A stretch of DNA of 64,000 nucleotides from Symsagittifera roscoffensis (GCF_963678635.1 NC_087062.1:6374193-6438192); one strand, 5' to 3'; shown: positions 35,472 through 47,893, counted from the first letter of the stretch. A program made the numbers and translations. The notes: generated by a model not told the origin, from the letters alone.

Positions 35472-35814
35472 CTGTATAAGTAAAATGCCCACTTCCAAAA
35501 ATTGCTTAATGGTATTATTAAGGTGTTATTAGGGGCTTAAAAAAACAAGATAACCCGTTGCAGAGCAAAGAATCTTCCAATGCCCGTAATCCTAAGCTTA
35601 GTAATTTAAAGAGAAACAAAAAAAAAATTTCTTCCAGACTAATTGAAAATGTAAAAACAGGACTTGAAGAAAAATTTTGCTATTATTAAGATTGAATTTC
35701 ACCTTTTCTTCACGTAATTTGTGTCTGATTTAATAGCCACCCAAAAAGAATGTTTTAATTGTTATATTTGGAACAATTGTTATAATTTCAGTTTGAAACT
35801 CAAGATACCGCCAA

Positions 35815-35900
35815 CCAGGAGCGGATCTAGGAATTTTTTGAAGGGGGTAGGGGCGGATTTTCAAATTTTTTTACCAAAAATGGAGGGTCTCGGACTAATT
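35815..35900 (+). repeat. Repeat family E, terminal fragment
   Basis: aggagcggatctaggaattttttgaagggggtagg resembles the end of the longer inverted copy at 47255-47640. Confidence 0.6.
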
Positions 35901-36164
35901 TGTGAAAAAAAAAATTGTTTTTGGTTACTTTTTTTTGAAAAATTAAAATTGTTTTTGGTCACTTAATTTTTGAAAATTTTCAAGTATGATGCCACACTTG
36001 AACCATAAAAGATTTTCTCGAGGTTCACAAATTCTCTGGAAAGAAACCACCTTATCGACACTTGCTACTGGCATTTGTCGAAACAAACACTTTGAAAAAA
36101 ATCAAACAATTGCTGTAATTCTGCATCACTTAAATGTGTCTAAAAAATTATTAATTGAAGCTGA

Positions 36165-36900
36165 ACATTAGTACCAAACAATTATTGGATGAAACTGCAC
36201 TTAAATGCAACAATTTTGTCATGTAGAAATTGATCAAAACAAGGATCACTCTCAATTTTTAATCAAACTGTTTTTTTTTCAATAGAAAAAACTTTTACTG
36301 TCAACGGTGGCAAGGTAAATAAAATCTATTTACTCAAAAATGAGAATCTTGCTTCGATTAAAGAGAAAAAATCTAAAGCCTACGAAAAAGAAAACTTGTC
36401 ACCGACCACTTGAAATTTCATAGCAGCCCAATAATCAGTTAACCATTTGCTTCAATTCGCAAACTTTCTATTGATGCATGTAGCCGCTAATCTATAGGAT
36501 TTTTGCAAACTAATCATAAAACCATAGATGAAACTATCATTTCGAATCCCTCAAAAAATGAAAAAAACTGGAAAATTTATAAATTGGAGTCAGTTGCGAC
36601 TATTGAAATTAAGCCAATTATGGGGAAAAAGTGAAATTGAACATTAGTGCCAGTCCGTTTTTGGAGTACGCTGCAATTATTTGCAAATGTTCTGGCCCTG
36701 TAAAAAGATCAAAACATGGATCGCTCTCAACTTCTAATCCATTTTTTCCTGTAAAAAACTTACTTAAAACGTTGGCAGGGCACAGAAAATCGATCTATTT
36801 AAAAATGAGAGTCTTTGCTCGGATTAAAAGAAAGAATCTTAAACTTACGAAATACGAAAACTCATCATCAACCAATTACTGAATTACTGTTACATTGCAG
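36165..36900 (+). repeat. Two diverged copies of an unnamed repeat
   Basis: Copies begin with gaacattagt, share a ggatcgctctcaa/ggatcactctcaa segment, then a GGCA-containing part and an aaaatgagaatctt segment, about 470 bp apart. No coding capacity seen. Confidence 0.55.
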
Positions 36901-37639
36901 CCTATCAATCAACTGAAAACTTATTTTAACTAGCATTATTTCAAAAACCCATAAATAAAACTATCATCTTGTTACTTCTTTAATAATGATTCTTTAGAGA
37001 AATCAAAACATTATAGAAGTGGTCTGGCTCAAGATACATCTATAACTGGCAATGCCAAAACTGGCAACGCGCCCAACAATCAACAATGTGCGCAATACTC
37101 TTGTGATATTTGAGTGTCGCCCAGTGAATTCATTTGATAAATTTATCGTATTTTCAGCAATTTTTTTTATTCCATTTTTTCACTTTTCGAATTAAACGGA
37201 AAACTTTTGACATTGATGTTTCTGTTTCTGTAGTGAATTTTAGTTTCTGTAGGACGTTTGCACATATAGCCAAACTTTTTGATATCCATACCTTACACTG
37301 TAAAGTCAATTTTCACATTGTTACTGTTGTGTATCTATTGAGCGAAGTAGAAGAAAAACGAATGAAAAAAATTGCCCACTTTCGAAGATTTCTGAATGGG
37401 ATAAATTAGAGGTTTATGTGAACAAGACTAACAGGTTGTGCGATAAGTATAGAATATTTCGATCATCGTCCCTCTAGTAGTAGTTCAACAAAAAAATAAA
37501 AAAAGAGTATCGTTACCAATTATAAATTGGAGTGAACTACGACTATTAAAAGTAACTCAATTTTGTAAAATTTAAAAGTTCCTTAAACAAAAACTCGTCA
37601 ACAACCAACTGTTGTTTCTTTGCAGCCTATCAATCAGTT

Positions 37640-37890
37640 AAAATTTCTGCGCCGCATGCAAAATTTTGTCAAAAAACAGGCCACAAAAGCGTTTTTAGGC
37701 ACTTTTTGGAAAACTTTATCCAGAAAAATTGCACTTTTTCGGCGCGCTTTCCCCTCCAAAATTAGTGTATATTGGCACCAAAGGCGCCCTTAGAAAAATT
37801 TTACGGATGGTCATCAAAAATAGATATTCCAAAATAGTACAAATGGGAGACCCTTTGGGTCGGCAGGTGGTCGAATCCCTGAGGATCCAT
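37640..37890 (+). repeat. Repeat family E, inner fragment
   Basis: Shares gcgtttttaggcacttttt, the gcgcgct..cccctc block and a ttggcaccaaaggcg segment with the minus-strand copy at 47255-47640. Confidence 0.65.
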
Positions 37891-38418
37891 TTTTTTCTGG
37901 AGAACATAGCTAAACTCTTCGATATCCTTGACAATAAATTATAAATATAGTTTTTACCTTGTTACTTTGTGTGTCTATTGGGCGAAGTCGATAAAAATGC
38001 GCACTTTCAAAAGTTGCTAAATGGCATAATTTAGAGGCTTATGTGAACAAGATTAATCGGTTGCTGAGTTAACCCCACCAAAAAAACCGAATTTACAATC
38101 AACGAAAAAATACATCAAAAAGAAGGAGTGTTTATGCAAACATGCTCAAAATATGTCTTATCTTCGACAAAATATTTAATTTGGGGAGTCATGTGATTTT
38201 GTTCGAGTGAAAATGATTCTGTGATTTTGTTAGAGAACTTCTTTACCTGTACAATTAGTCTTTATTCCGAAGTGATAGTGCTTGATAATCTCAAGTTTAC
38301 CAATTTTTATTTGGAACTTGCGTCACGTAAGTGTATTTTTGCGCTACTACAGATTGCTGAGGAGAAGCTGATTTGAGCCGAGCGTTAAATCAAATCAAGG
38401 AAACAATTTAATATTATT

Positions 38419-38533
38419 ATGAGTCTTATTATGCTAATCGATTATTATGATTATGATTATGATTATGATTATGATTATGATTATTGTGATTATTATGAAT
38501 ATAATTATTATTATTATTATCATTATTATTATG

Positions 38534-38575
<42 letters not shown>

Positions 38576-38583
38576 TTATTATG

Positions 38584-38631
<48 letters not shown>

Positions 38632-38690
38632 ATTATTATTATGATTATTATGATTAATATTATGATTATTCTTATTAGTGTTATTATGGT
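38419..38690. repeat. ATT/GATTAT microsatellite
   Basis: Starts as (gattat)n, passes into a long (att)n tract with interruptions, and ends in mixed gattatt units. Reading frames through it are spurious. Confidence 0.95.
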
Positions 38691-38729
38691 TGTTATGACT
38701 ATTTTTACTCGATTCTGGTCGAGGAAGGC

Positions 38730-38779
38730 AAAACATATGACAAATAGCTTAGCCCGGGAAATGATTTGTCATATGTTTT
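38730..38779. repeat. 16-bp perfect inverted repeat
   Basis: aaaacatatgacaaat and its exact reverse complement are separated by 18 nt holding agcccggg. It lies 77 nt past the donor of the exon at 38856. Confidence 0.85.
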
Positions 38780-38855
38780 AGAAAATCTTCGAAAATCTTG
38801 TTTTAAATGAGAAAATCTTCGAATTACAACACATACTATACAGTAAATCACTGAC

Positions 38856-38986
38856 CTGAATAGTTTGTTGCAGATTAGAGGTCATTTCAGGGGTCAGATG
38901 AACTCCATAAAGTTTATCACAGTCCTTCACACTGATGGCACAATAATTCACATCTTTCGGCGGCATCTTCACGAAGAAGAACACGC
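38856..38986 (-). CDS. Repeat-domain gene exon, C half of a repeat
   Basis: 131 nt, phase 1 to phase 0, acceptor ...gtgttcag and donor CAG|gtcagt. Joined to the exon at 42386 it reads N-D-K-G-V-F-F-F-V-K-M. Then comes N-Y-C-A-I-S-V-K-D-C-D-K-L, the signature shared with E-F-C-A-V-D-L-W-G-W-D-K-L in the duplicated exons, and a helix ending L-Q-Q-T-I-Q. Intact. This is the clearest evidence that the exons belong to one repeated domain. Confidence 0.78.
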
Positions 38987-39842
38987 CTGAACACAATTAT
39001 GTTACTGATCTCACAAAGAAGTCACAAGAAGAAATGATCGGAAAGCGCGTTTCTAAATTGAACAAAAGAAACTGGGCTACGATCATGCAAAAAAACTGGG
39101 TTAACATGCAGAAAATTTATTATGTTTCAATTTCAACGTCTTTTCACGTGAAATTATTTTTTTTCAAAATTACTAAGCGTTTTCTCGATTATGGAAGGGC
39201 TAGATAATCATAGACTCCGTTTTCTCGAGTTCATTGAAACCCTTGACAAAAAATGGCACATGATGTTGACTTTGCCACATTTCTGTTGTAGTTTGATATA
39301 GCCTTTTTTGAAGAAAAAGGCAACGCTGCACTTTGAAAAAACAAATTAAGAGAGAAAAAACGGTAAAGCAAAAAACAGTTATAAATATATGTTTTTCCAG
39401 ATAATTAAACTTTTGAAAAAAGGCGCTAAAACTTACAAAGCAGAGGCAGGAAAAATTACTGTATGGCAAAACTACAAAAAAGAGCTTTAAAACAGAAAGA
39501 CAAGCACTTGAATACATTTTTTGAGAAAAAACTTACAACTGAACACAAAATTTCGGAGACAAAAGATTCAAATTAGCGGCTATCACCCAAGAGTAGTTTG
39601 CCTTGCCCAAAAACTCGCCATGATGTCTTAGCTAATCTAATTTTACACATAAGTTGTTCTTAATTTTGCAAGAACGGGTTCACGAGATCATGCCATTCAA
39701 TTTCACGAAACCTCGCTCAAAACTGTGGGACTTTGCTCCCACCTTCGGCCGATCAAATAAACCTAAATTTGCAAGCTCTATGCGTAAAAATGATATATGT
39801 TTATTGTGAGCTGAAAAACCCTTCGTTTGCAAGATCGCTTTT
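38987..39842 (-). other. Intron portion, no gene recognised
   Basis: AT-rich, with short random ORFs only. The left arm of the next fold-back element begins at about 39843. Confidence 0.5.
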
Positions 39843-40793
39843 TGTTCCGACTTTCGAAAAATTGGAATATTTATGCTCTGTGTGATTTTTTTTTCAGTCA
39901 ATTTTTGCCGATCGAAATAAGAGTTTTCAACAAACATTTTTATACCCCATTGAAGATACTGACTTGCTGAGTTCAAATTAAAAAAGATATTTTACCTCCG
40001 ATTACTTTTTGTAAAGTTCTGGGGGTTTGAAAATTGCCAATTTGCCATTTTCTGGACTGAATTATTCGCCCTTTGAAGAGTTAATCCATAATTCTGAGAA
40101 AGTAACGCGAATTATTTATGCGTGGTGAATTATTCCGCACAACAAAATAGTTCCAAATTGAATTGAGGCTAGCTAATCGGCCGTATTAATTTCGTGTAAC
40201 TTGAAATTTCACACTTGATCTTTGGTATTGTTCAAAATTTATAGGTTTTCAATGTTTTCTTTTCCCAAAAACTGTTTGATACAAATTAAGGGACAGTCGG
40301 AACATTCAGGGCTTTGCCTTGATTTACAAGCAAATCAGTCGTAATAAAAATTGTGTTGTGTTTATTATAAAACAACCATCAACATGAAAACAAGACTTTG
40401 TTTTGGACATTTTGGATATTTGGACATTAACAAAGTTTGAAATTGTCAGTCGTATGAAATTAATGCGACCGATTAGCTAGCCTCAATTCCATTCAATTTT
40501 GTTGTGCGGGATAATTCGCAACGCATAATTAATTCGCGTTACACTCTCAGCATTATGAATAAAGTATTTAAAGCGTGCATAATTTAGTCCAAATCCTGGC
40601 CAATTTAGCAATTTTCAAACCCGCAGAAAAGAAGTGAAATATCTTTTTGAATTTGAACTCATAGAGATAATATCTTCAATAGGGTATAAAAAAATTTTGT
40701 TGAAAATTATTATTTCGATCAGCAAAAATTGGCCCAAAGAAAAAACCACACCGAGCATAAATATTCCGTTTTCTTCGAAAGTTGGAAAAAAAT
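39843..40793. repeat. Fold-back element, repeat family R copy 2
   Basis: Left arm 39843 to about 40200 and right arm about 40450-40793 are reverse complements. They are marked by tgttccgactttcg at the left end and cgaaagttgg at the right, and by gctagctaatcgg / ccgattagctagc near the centre. The centre carries the gtcggaacattcagggctttgcc motif. Confidence 0.8.
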
Positions 40794-42385
40794 ACCGAGA
40801 AACAAGAGAGAACTGATGACTGGCACTTTCGTGTCATGTTTCATTAAAAAAAAAATCATTTTATCGTCCGGAGGTCCCGCGAAAGTTTCTCGAGTGTGCT
40901 CGAACCTTTCAAATATTAGACTGTCCTCTTGTGTTTTGGGCTTCTTTCTTTTTTCATGGCCACGAAGTATAAGCGATTTACGGTTTTGCTGATATAATAC
41001 TATGCAAAGTAGCTCATTTTTCATTGGTTCGCGTGGAATTAATTGATTGAGTGATAATGAACTATTGCATCCGTTGTATATTACATAGCTGAGGTTTAAG
41101 ATTAAAGATATGCTGATTGTGCTAACCACTCAAATGTTTTAATCAAGAGTTCAATCTGGACGAAGATTTCAGCTTAATTTTGAGACCAAATTCGAATCTA
41201 CAGGAGAGGAATAAAAAATACCTCTTTAAATGTTCTTAATACTAGATGTGATAAGAGACATAGTCATGTGTGGGGTAAAAAAGCATAGGGTATATTGTAG
41301 AGCTACCGAGAAAAGCAACGGTTGTATTAACACTAAAAGGCAAATTTATAAACAGTTTTTTTTTCTTGAATTCACTCTCCAGAACTCTACGAATTTTCGT
41401 AAGACACGGCTCGACGTTCGCTTTTTATGTTTCGACCGAGACAGGTCGAACAAATGCCAGAGTTCGACCCAAAATCCAATGTACACGAAAGACCACTGGT
41501 CATAGTTTTGTTCATGCTCGCGATTATTTCAGATCTGTTTTAGAAAATTTACTGGGTACAAGCGATGAGTTTGTCGAAATGACCGCTTTTCATTGGTGCT
41601 CGTATTTACTATTTTTGGACTTTTTGGAGCTTAAGGATACCCGTTTGGGTTTTTATGACGTAGATTTTTAAAAACTAAATGAAACAATTAAGAAAGCCGC
41701 TTTGACGCAACTTTTTTTATTATTGTATATAATCAAGCAAAAGAAATCCTCACATTTCATCGTTAGCAAAAACGTTTCCCTTTGGACATAACGGAATCGA
41801 AAGCTCAAATTGAAAATCCAAAACTCATCCAAAGCTCAAGTTGAAACATCCAAAGCTCAAACTGAAATTAACAGATTGCTGCAGTGCCATGCTGATCGCA
41901 CGATTTTAACTAGCAAAAAAAGTAATTATAATTATTGGAACTCATTCTGAAAGCTCCAAGATTTGATTTTACGAACTAAAAAAGAATTCGAATTTGTCGT
42001 TCTAAAGGTATCATTGGTAATTCCTGTTCATGCAAATTTTCTTTTTTTTTCCACGAAAACACTAATTATATTTTCACGTTGAAAAAACTTCTCAGTATTG
42101 AAAAGGTCTAGTTATGTATAGACTTGTATGGTTGGACTGTTTTCCTTTCTCGGTTGGACTGTGTATTGCGTTAGTTTCATTATTAATCTAATGCTTCTGG
42201 ATAAATGAATCCAAGTTCAAGTTCTCGACTTGTGTATCGAACATGGTTGACCGAAACTTCTGGTCGACTTATAAAAATTGTATCGAGAAATTAGAACACA
42301 CATTTAGGGTCGAAATTTTGTTGACTTCTTAAGTCGATAGATAATTCGACCCCCAAAGCCCGGGCAATCAAGCGTGTAAGCGTAC
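40794..42385 (-). other. Intron portion, no exon found
   Basis: Contains a short tandem repeat of atccaaagctcaa-type units at about 41797-41870 and a GC-richer patch at 41390-41530 with CpG-rich words. No splice-bounded exon supported. Confidence 0.5.
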
Positions 42386-42520
42386 CTTTGTCGTTGTGAG
42401 TTGTGCTGATATCCAAGTTCATAATGGCTTTCCATCCCGCCCGTCTGAGAGCTGCGAACATTTGACAGAGAAGAGTTATAGAAGGCATGGCTTCTTCACC
42501 TCTAGCCTTCCACGGGTTGC
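42386..42520 (-). CDS. Repeat-domain gene exon, G-N-P-W and helix
   Basis: 135 nt, phase 1 to phase 1, acceptor ...acaaaaag and donor AAAG|gtacgc. Encodes G-N-P-W-K-A-R-G-E-E-A, then a hydrophobic helix and G-W-K-A-I-M-N-L-D-I-S. G-x-P-W with following G-E-E/G-E-D is the landmark of the N half in every repeat. Here one exon carries what the tandem copies split between a 153-nt and a 40-nt exon. Confidence 0.75.
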
Positions 42521-42756
42521 CTTTTTGTGAAAGAGAGATGCAATTAAGACAGAAATATTGAATTTAAATTGAAAAAGATCCATCAAAATAGAAAATTCGG
42601 AAGAAAGTAATACAAGGAAATAAATTTAGGAGCTGCAATCGTGGTCCTAGGAGCTGCAAGAGAAAAAAAAATTGCGCCTGTTTTATAAGCAGTCCATTTG
42701 CTTGTTAAAGAAAGAAATTGTCCAAAAAAACATAAATGAAATGCTATTTCTTAAAC

Positions 42757-42866
42757 CTTTAATTTGAACTCGTAGCTTCCGTAGTGGTCTTGCTCATGTT
42801 CAATTTGGGACCAGAAGTTTCACCCCTTGGATAATATCCTGAACTGCACTATCAGCATTCATCAAC
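42757..42866 (-). pseudogene. Repeat-domain gene exon, N half start, frame broken
   Basis: 110 nt, acceptor ...gttgtctag, donor AAAG|gtttaag. Its length fits phase 2 to phase 1, matching both neighbours. It starts R-L-M-N-A-D-S-A-V-Q-D-I-I-Q-G in the expected frame. From about 42820 the domain-like sequence (W-S-Q-I-E ... Y-E-F-K-L-K) is found one base out, while the entered frame meets TGA at 42800-42802. Two one-base differences, one near 42818-42823 and one at the donor, would explain this. Either the exon is decayed or the assembly has homopolymer errors. Confidence 0.65.
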
Positions 42867-44563
42867 CTAGACAACGAACAAGTTGAACGCGTTGCTATTT
42901 TATCCATTAGATCAAAAGGTTGAGAAAATTTTCTAGTTATTCGTGAATCTGCGTTGGGGAGATCTACTTTTATTTCGGATTTCAAGTTGTTTTTATTTTT
43001 GATTTTTCGAACAGCTCCTTATTTAAGTACTTTTTTAATACTTACTTTCAATCATTATTTGCACACGCCTCTGAAAACAGTCCGCGAATTTCCAAGGCTC
43101 ACTATTTTTTAAGGTCCGCAAATTTCCAAGAAGTACTCAAAAGTTGCTTGGAACCTTCTACGTTATTTTTCATCTATCATACTTTCCAGTGCACTCCGCT
43201 CTTTTCTTATTTTATTTGATTCAGATGAAGAGTTTGACATCAAAATATGACTTTTATTTGGTGAAGGATGTCAAAAACTCAGGGCCCATTTGGGTTAACG
43301 GAAAATCTGACAAAGTCAAGCAAGTCATTTAATGAAGTTTCTCCATTCAAGCGCAGTAAAGCCCTCTCCGAAACTACAACCACAGGAAAAAGCCATAGTT
43401 TGTTGTCGCCACGAAATTGTTCCTCAAATGCTTTGACAATCCTGTTTCTCTATGAATAGCACATGCAACTATACGCATTAGTCTGTCAAATTCCTCACTT
43501 ATCAGTGCTTAGTTCCTCAAAAAGGCTTAATTCTGCACTTAAATTGAATCAAAGTTCCAACTTCTAGGATTGGTTTGCTTACTGAACAGAACGATACATG
43601 GCCGACATGGTGTTTAATATATAAACATCTTTGGCGGAATCCGAGACGATCCGCGAAGAGGCGGATTCCTGGAGTCAACCGCATTGCGTTAGCTATAGTA
43701 ACCGCTACGCTTCTGGGAGAATTCACCTCCGAAAGCCTGGAAATCTCGATTCACCATCGCCTCATCAACGACACATGCGAGAATCGAGAATATTAAAAAA
43801 AAGGTAGCAGACCTGTAAACTTTTGCTACCACCTCACCACAATCAACAGAAAAAAAAGAAACGAAGTTCATCCGAAGCGAAAAAAAAACCAATATAACCC
43901 GCCTCAAAAAGCTCGCACCAAAATTTTTTTCTTTTTTTAAACTAAAAGCTGCTCAAACAGGTAGTTTTATTGATGAAAAAAAAACACTTACAAAAAAAAA
44001 CAAAGATAGTCGGTTACTGTGCAAGTAGCACAGAATGTTCCGACCACAGTCTTAAAAAATACAAAAAAGTTGGTGTTTTTTTTCTGCATGTTGTGATACA
44101 AAAAAATCTGAGCGAAAAATAAAGTTTAGGCATATTTGAGAATGATAGTAAAGTAGGTCAATTGAAAAACAATTTTTGAAGAAAATATCACAAGAAAAAC
44201 AAAAAAAAATTTCAAAATTTTTTTGAATTTTCAAGTTTTTGATTCCCAAAATTGCGCTAAAAGCTCAAAAAACTACCTTTATCGCATCGTTTTAATTATA
44301 CTATATAAAACTGGAAGTTAAATAGAAAATTTGCATTGTCCCGAAAATGATATGATTGGAGTTCTAATTTCTATAGTCTAAACTCGCTTTAAACAGTTGT
44401 TTTGAAAGAAACAAAGCATGACCACTCAAAAAAACTTGAACAAAATGAGATCAATTTTTTTTAAAATGACACTTCGTAAAGATTCTAAAGCTATCCCTAA
44501 TTAAGAAATAAATTGGAGCATGGGAAACTCACAAGTGCAGTCTGAGATTGGCAGTTATACGTA
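42867..44563 (-). other. Intron portion, no exon found
   Basis: Contains a GC-richer stretch at about 43560-43790 that is open in several frames on both strands, with no splice-supported exon. The rest is AT-rich. Confidence 0.5.
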
Positions 44564-45265
44564 TTGGCAGTAACAAGCGGTTGTATTGAAATGAACAAAA
44601 ATCATCTGACTATTGAAATTTTTACAAAATACCACGAAATCTCAAAAACAAAAGAAGAAGAATTAAATTTTTCCTGTAAACTGGCAACCTTATACCTGTT
44701 TCGGAAATCAAAGAGCTACAGCGACGAAAACAAAACGAGTTTAGCTCAAAAGCGGAAAAATGCAAACAAAGGAGAGAAATGACAGTAACAAGCCAATATA
44801 CATATTGGCAGTAACAAGCAGTTGTATTGAAATGAACAAAAATCATCTGATTATTGAAGTTTTTACAAAATACCACGAAATCTCAAAATAAAAAAGAAGA
44901 AGAATTAAAATTTTCCTGTAAACTGGCAACCTTATACCTGTTTCGGAAATCAAAGAGCTACAGCGAGGAAAACAAAACGAGTTTAGCTCAAAAGCGGAAA
45001 ATGCAAAAAAGGGAGAGAAATGACAGTAACAAGCCAAAATAAATATTGGCAGTAACAAGCAGTTGTATTGAAATGAACAAAAATCATCTGATTATTGAAG
45101 TTTTTACAAAATACCACGAAATCTCAAAAACAAAAAGAAGGAGAATTAAATTTTTCCAGTAAACTGGCAACCTTATACCTGTTTCGGAAATCAAAGAGCT
45201 ACAGCGAGGAAAACAAAACGAGTTTAGCTCAAAAGCGGAAAAATGCAAAAAAGGGAGAGAAATGA
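44564..45265. repeat. Three tandem units of about 241 bp
   Basis: Units start with ttggcagtaacaagc at 44564, 44805 and 45046 and end in gggagagaaatgac. They differ by a few substitutions and 1-nt indels. The ORFs in each unit are repeat shadows. Confidence 0.95.
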
Positions 45266-45373
45266 CCAAAGAAACCTTTATTGCTGATTCCACGGAAAAA
45301 CCGTTTTCAGTTTTTTTTTGAATTTGTATTCAAATCACAAAATAAGCAGCTGTGTACATCGTAATTTACATTT

Positions 45374-46140
45374 TGTTTTGATTTTCTTAACGAAAGTAAC
45401 AGAAAATGTGCGCTCGGGTGTTTTTTTCTAGCCATTTTTGAAGTATGTATTTTTTTTTCATCCATAAACAAGTTGTTGTCCTGAGCTTAAGATTGAAAAG
45501 ATATATCACTTGTTATCATTTTTCGTAAAGTTCGACTCAAATTTTATCACTTCAAACTTCAAATTGGTAGTCCAAAAATTTTAGTCCAAGTTTATCAAAT
45601 TTTTTCTAGAAAAAAAATGATTAACTTAACAAGACTGCTAGTATCAGGGCAAGCCTTTGAATGTTCCGACTGCCTTGTAAGGTCTATGGAGCAGTAGTAA
45701 CTTAAAAACTTCAATGAAAAAATTATTATTCGTTTAAATTTGAGATTTTTGCAAAAACAATCTGCACCACACTCCATATAAAGTATCAAGTGATATTTTT
45801 CGCGCGTAGCAACAATTCAATTGCGGTAAATAAACTTCTATCGACCCATTTGGAGCGATTTCTAAGACGGATTAAATTTCCGCATGCGCGTTAATAGTGC
45901 GAAATAAATCGCGCATTAATTGTCCCAATTAGGCCAAAAAGGCAATGTTTGAACCCCCATAAATTTACGAAAAATGATCAGAGATGAAATTTCTTTTCGA
46001 ATTTCAGCTCAAGACAACAATATCTTTTGAACAATATAAAAAAATTCTTGTCAAAAAAGTTAAGAAGTCGAATTTTGTCTGAAGAAAAAAACCACCACGA
46101 GCACAAATATTCTGTTGATTTCGTTACGAAAGTCGGAACA
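45374..46140. repeat. Fold-back element, repeat family R copy 3
   Basis: Short left arm (about 45374-45530) and long right arm (about 45630-46140). The right arm begins caagactgctagtatcagggc and ends gaaagtcggaaca, the reverse complement of the family start. Confidence 0.8.
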
Positions 46141-46222
46141 ATAATTGAGACCATGCCCTTAAGTTATAAGCTGATTTATACACTCAAAAATTGTAGCGCT
46201 ACTGAAGTCTAACATGGCTGAC

Positions 46223-46401
46223 CTGATTCTGTCTTCCCTGTTGAGACTGATGGCAAAAATAGTCTCTGTGAAGGCGGGCGATATGTACAAGTTGCTCTTT
46301 CGACAGAAAAACAGAGTGTCTGTGAGCGAGTCCACGTTCGTGGCCGAATAGAGTGTCCACCCATAGCTGCCCATAGTCTCATAATCTTCATTATCAGGAG
46401 C
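46223..46401 (-). CDS. Repeat-domain gene exon, C half
   Basis: 179 nt, phase 0 to phase 2, acceptor ...catttttag and donor AATCAG|gtcagc. Encodes A-P-D-N-E-D-Y-E then Y-G-W-T-L-Y-S-A, D-T-L-F-F and F-A-I-S-L-N-R-E-D-R-I-R, matching the C-half landmarks. Frame is intact and joins perfectly to the exon at 42757-42866 (phase 2, Arg codon completed). The matching N-half exon between here and 48503 was not securely found. Confidence 0.75.
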
Positions 46402-47254
46402 CTAAAAATGAGCAGTTGTTTTCACTAAATTTCTAACCATTAATCGATCAAACAGATGCCACATTAAACAAACGTTTTTTTCTTCAAAAAAATAATATTA
46501 AAGTTTATTGTATTCTTAAAATAAATTAAGCTACAGTTTTTTTAGAGGCTTGATTTCATACCAAAATCAGGACTCTAACAAGACCATCTGCGAAATCATT
46601 TGATTAGGTTCCATGGCATGCCATGAATTGCCAGAATTCTCTCAATGAAAATGAAAAGGTCTGCACTTTAAATACTTAAAATAGCGTTAGACATAAAAAA
46701 GCATTTACACCCCTCGTTAAGTCATAACTTATGTGAAAACAAACATGATGTCAAAATAACTATCATTTAACGCCATTTACGTTAAATGATAGTTCTCTAC
46801 AAAGTTCATCAACAAAACGCAGAAGATGGTCATTGAATTTTCGCTTTTTGCATTCAGATGCTATGGAACAAGAGGAATACAACAAAACAAAAAATGAAAA
46901 TACAACATACTAACATAATAAAATGACAAACTTTCGGCTAAAATTTAAGACAAAATGTAAAAAACAACTTTGAATTTTTTAATTCAAAATTACCCAAAAC
47001 TTGCATATTGATTCCCAATCTATTATTTTAAACAGCTATTGTTTAAAACGAAATTTGCTAGAAAACAATTAAGCCAACCAAAAAATGATCTCGAACATTG
47101 AAGAAGTATTCAAGAAAACTAAGAAAAAAACGAATTTTTGGCAAAAAAACTATTGTAAAAAAGCGCATGAAACGCTAATTAGGATCCCGAAAAACTATTT
47201 AAATAATTTATACTCAGGTCCAAAATTAAATCGACAGAGCTGAAATCGACGACC

Positions 47255-47640
47255 ACGAAACCGAAAAGCTGTCTGATATTCCGTTTTCTTTTGTACTATT
47301 TTGAGATATCCATTTTTGGCTGTCTGACCTTAAAATATTTCTAAAGGCCCCTTCGGTGCCAATCTATATTGTTTTTGAGGGGGAGCGCGCGCCGAAAAAA
47401 GCAATTTTTTGGTCGAAATTTTGTAAAAAGTGCCTAAAAACGCCTCTTTTTTAACCTTTTTTTTTCAAAAATTTGCCTGCGGAGCACAAAATTTGGTTAA
47501 ATTAGGGTCATTTTTGTGGTTTGGGAGAGCTCCGGAAATCGATTTGGTCGACCTAAAAAAATAGGTCGACAAAATTTTCAAAAATTTTTTGAAAATCCGC
47601 CCCCCTCGAGAAGTTCCTAGATCCGCGCCTGATACTTAAC
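47255..47640 (-). repeat. Repeat family E, long copy
   Basis: On the minus strand it runs from gcgcggatctaggaac through a block with ggcgcgcgctccccctc and a ttggcaccgaagggg segment. It matches the fragments at 35815 and 37640 on the plus strand. It includes a small gtcgacct/aggtcgac inverted repeat at 47547-47570. Confidence 0.7.
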
Positions 47641-47893
47641 CTTGTAAAACCCTTCGTTAAGACATGAAATTGAAGCTTGTGTGAACTGGACAAAAGAAGG
47701 AAAAGAGCCAATTTTTGCTATGAGACGTATAACCGCATCAGCACAATGGTCGCTCAAAATCCAAAGAACAGATGCTTTTAAATTGTTGATTAAGAAAGTG
47801 GATTCGTATTGATATCTAGCGCTAGTTGGCTCGCTTGTGAATCAATGAGAAATTATGAGTAGTAGTTATACGATTAAAAATTGACATGTTGCC

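Larger units (their letters stand above)
35472..38855 (-). other. Large repeat-filled intron
   Basis: Lies between two phase-0 exons. It contains repeat family E fragments (35815-35900, 37640-37890), two diverged copies of a roughly 250-bp repeat (about 36165-36430 and 36635-36900), a second diverged pair (about 37250-37440 and 37900-38070), and a microsatellite (38419-38690). No further exon was supported. Confidence 0.6.

Noticed and set aside
38434-38781. ORFs of about 100-120 codons of Tyr/Asp/Ile or Asn
   Set aside because: They are translations of the ATT/GATTAT microsatellite.
44564-45293. Repeated ORFs on both strands in the tandem array
   Set aside because: They recur only because the 241-bp unit recurs; no start context, splice site or domain supports coding.
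46590-46690. Possible missing N-half exon on the minus strand, reading I-H-G-M-P-W
   Set aside because: It resembles the G-x-P-W landmark, but a stop follows within five codons and no acceptor/donor pair gives the required phase 2 to phase 0.
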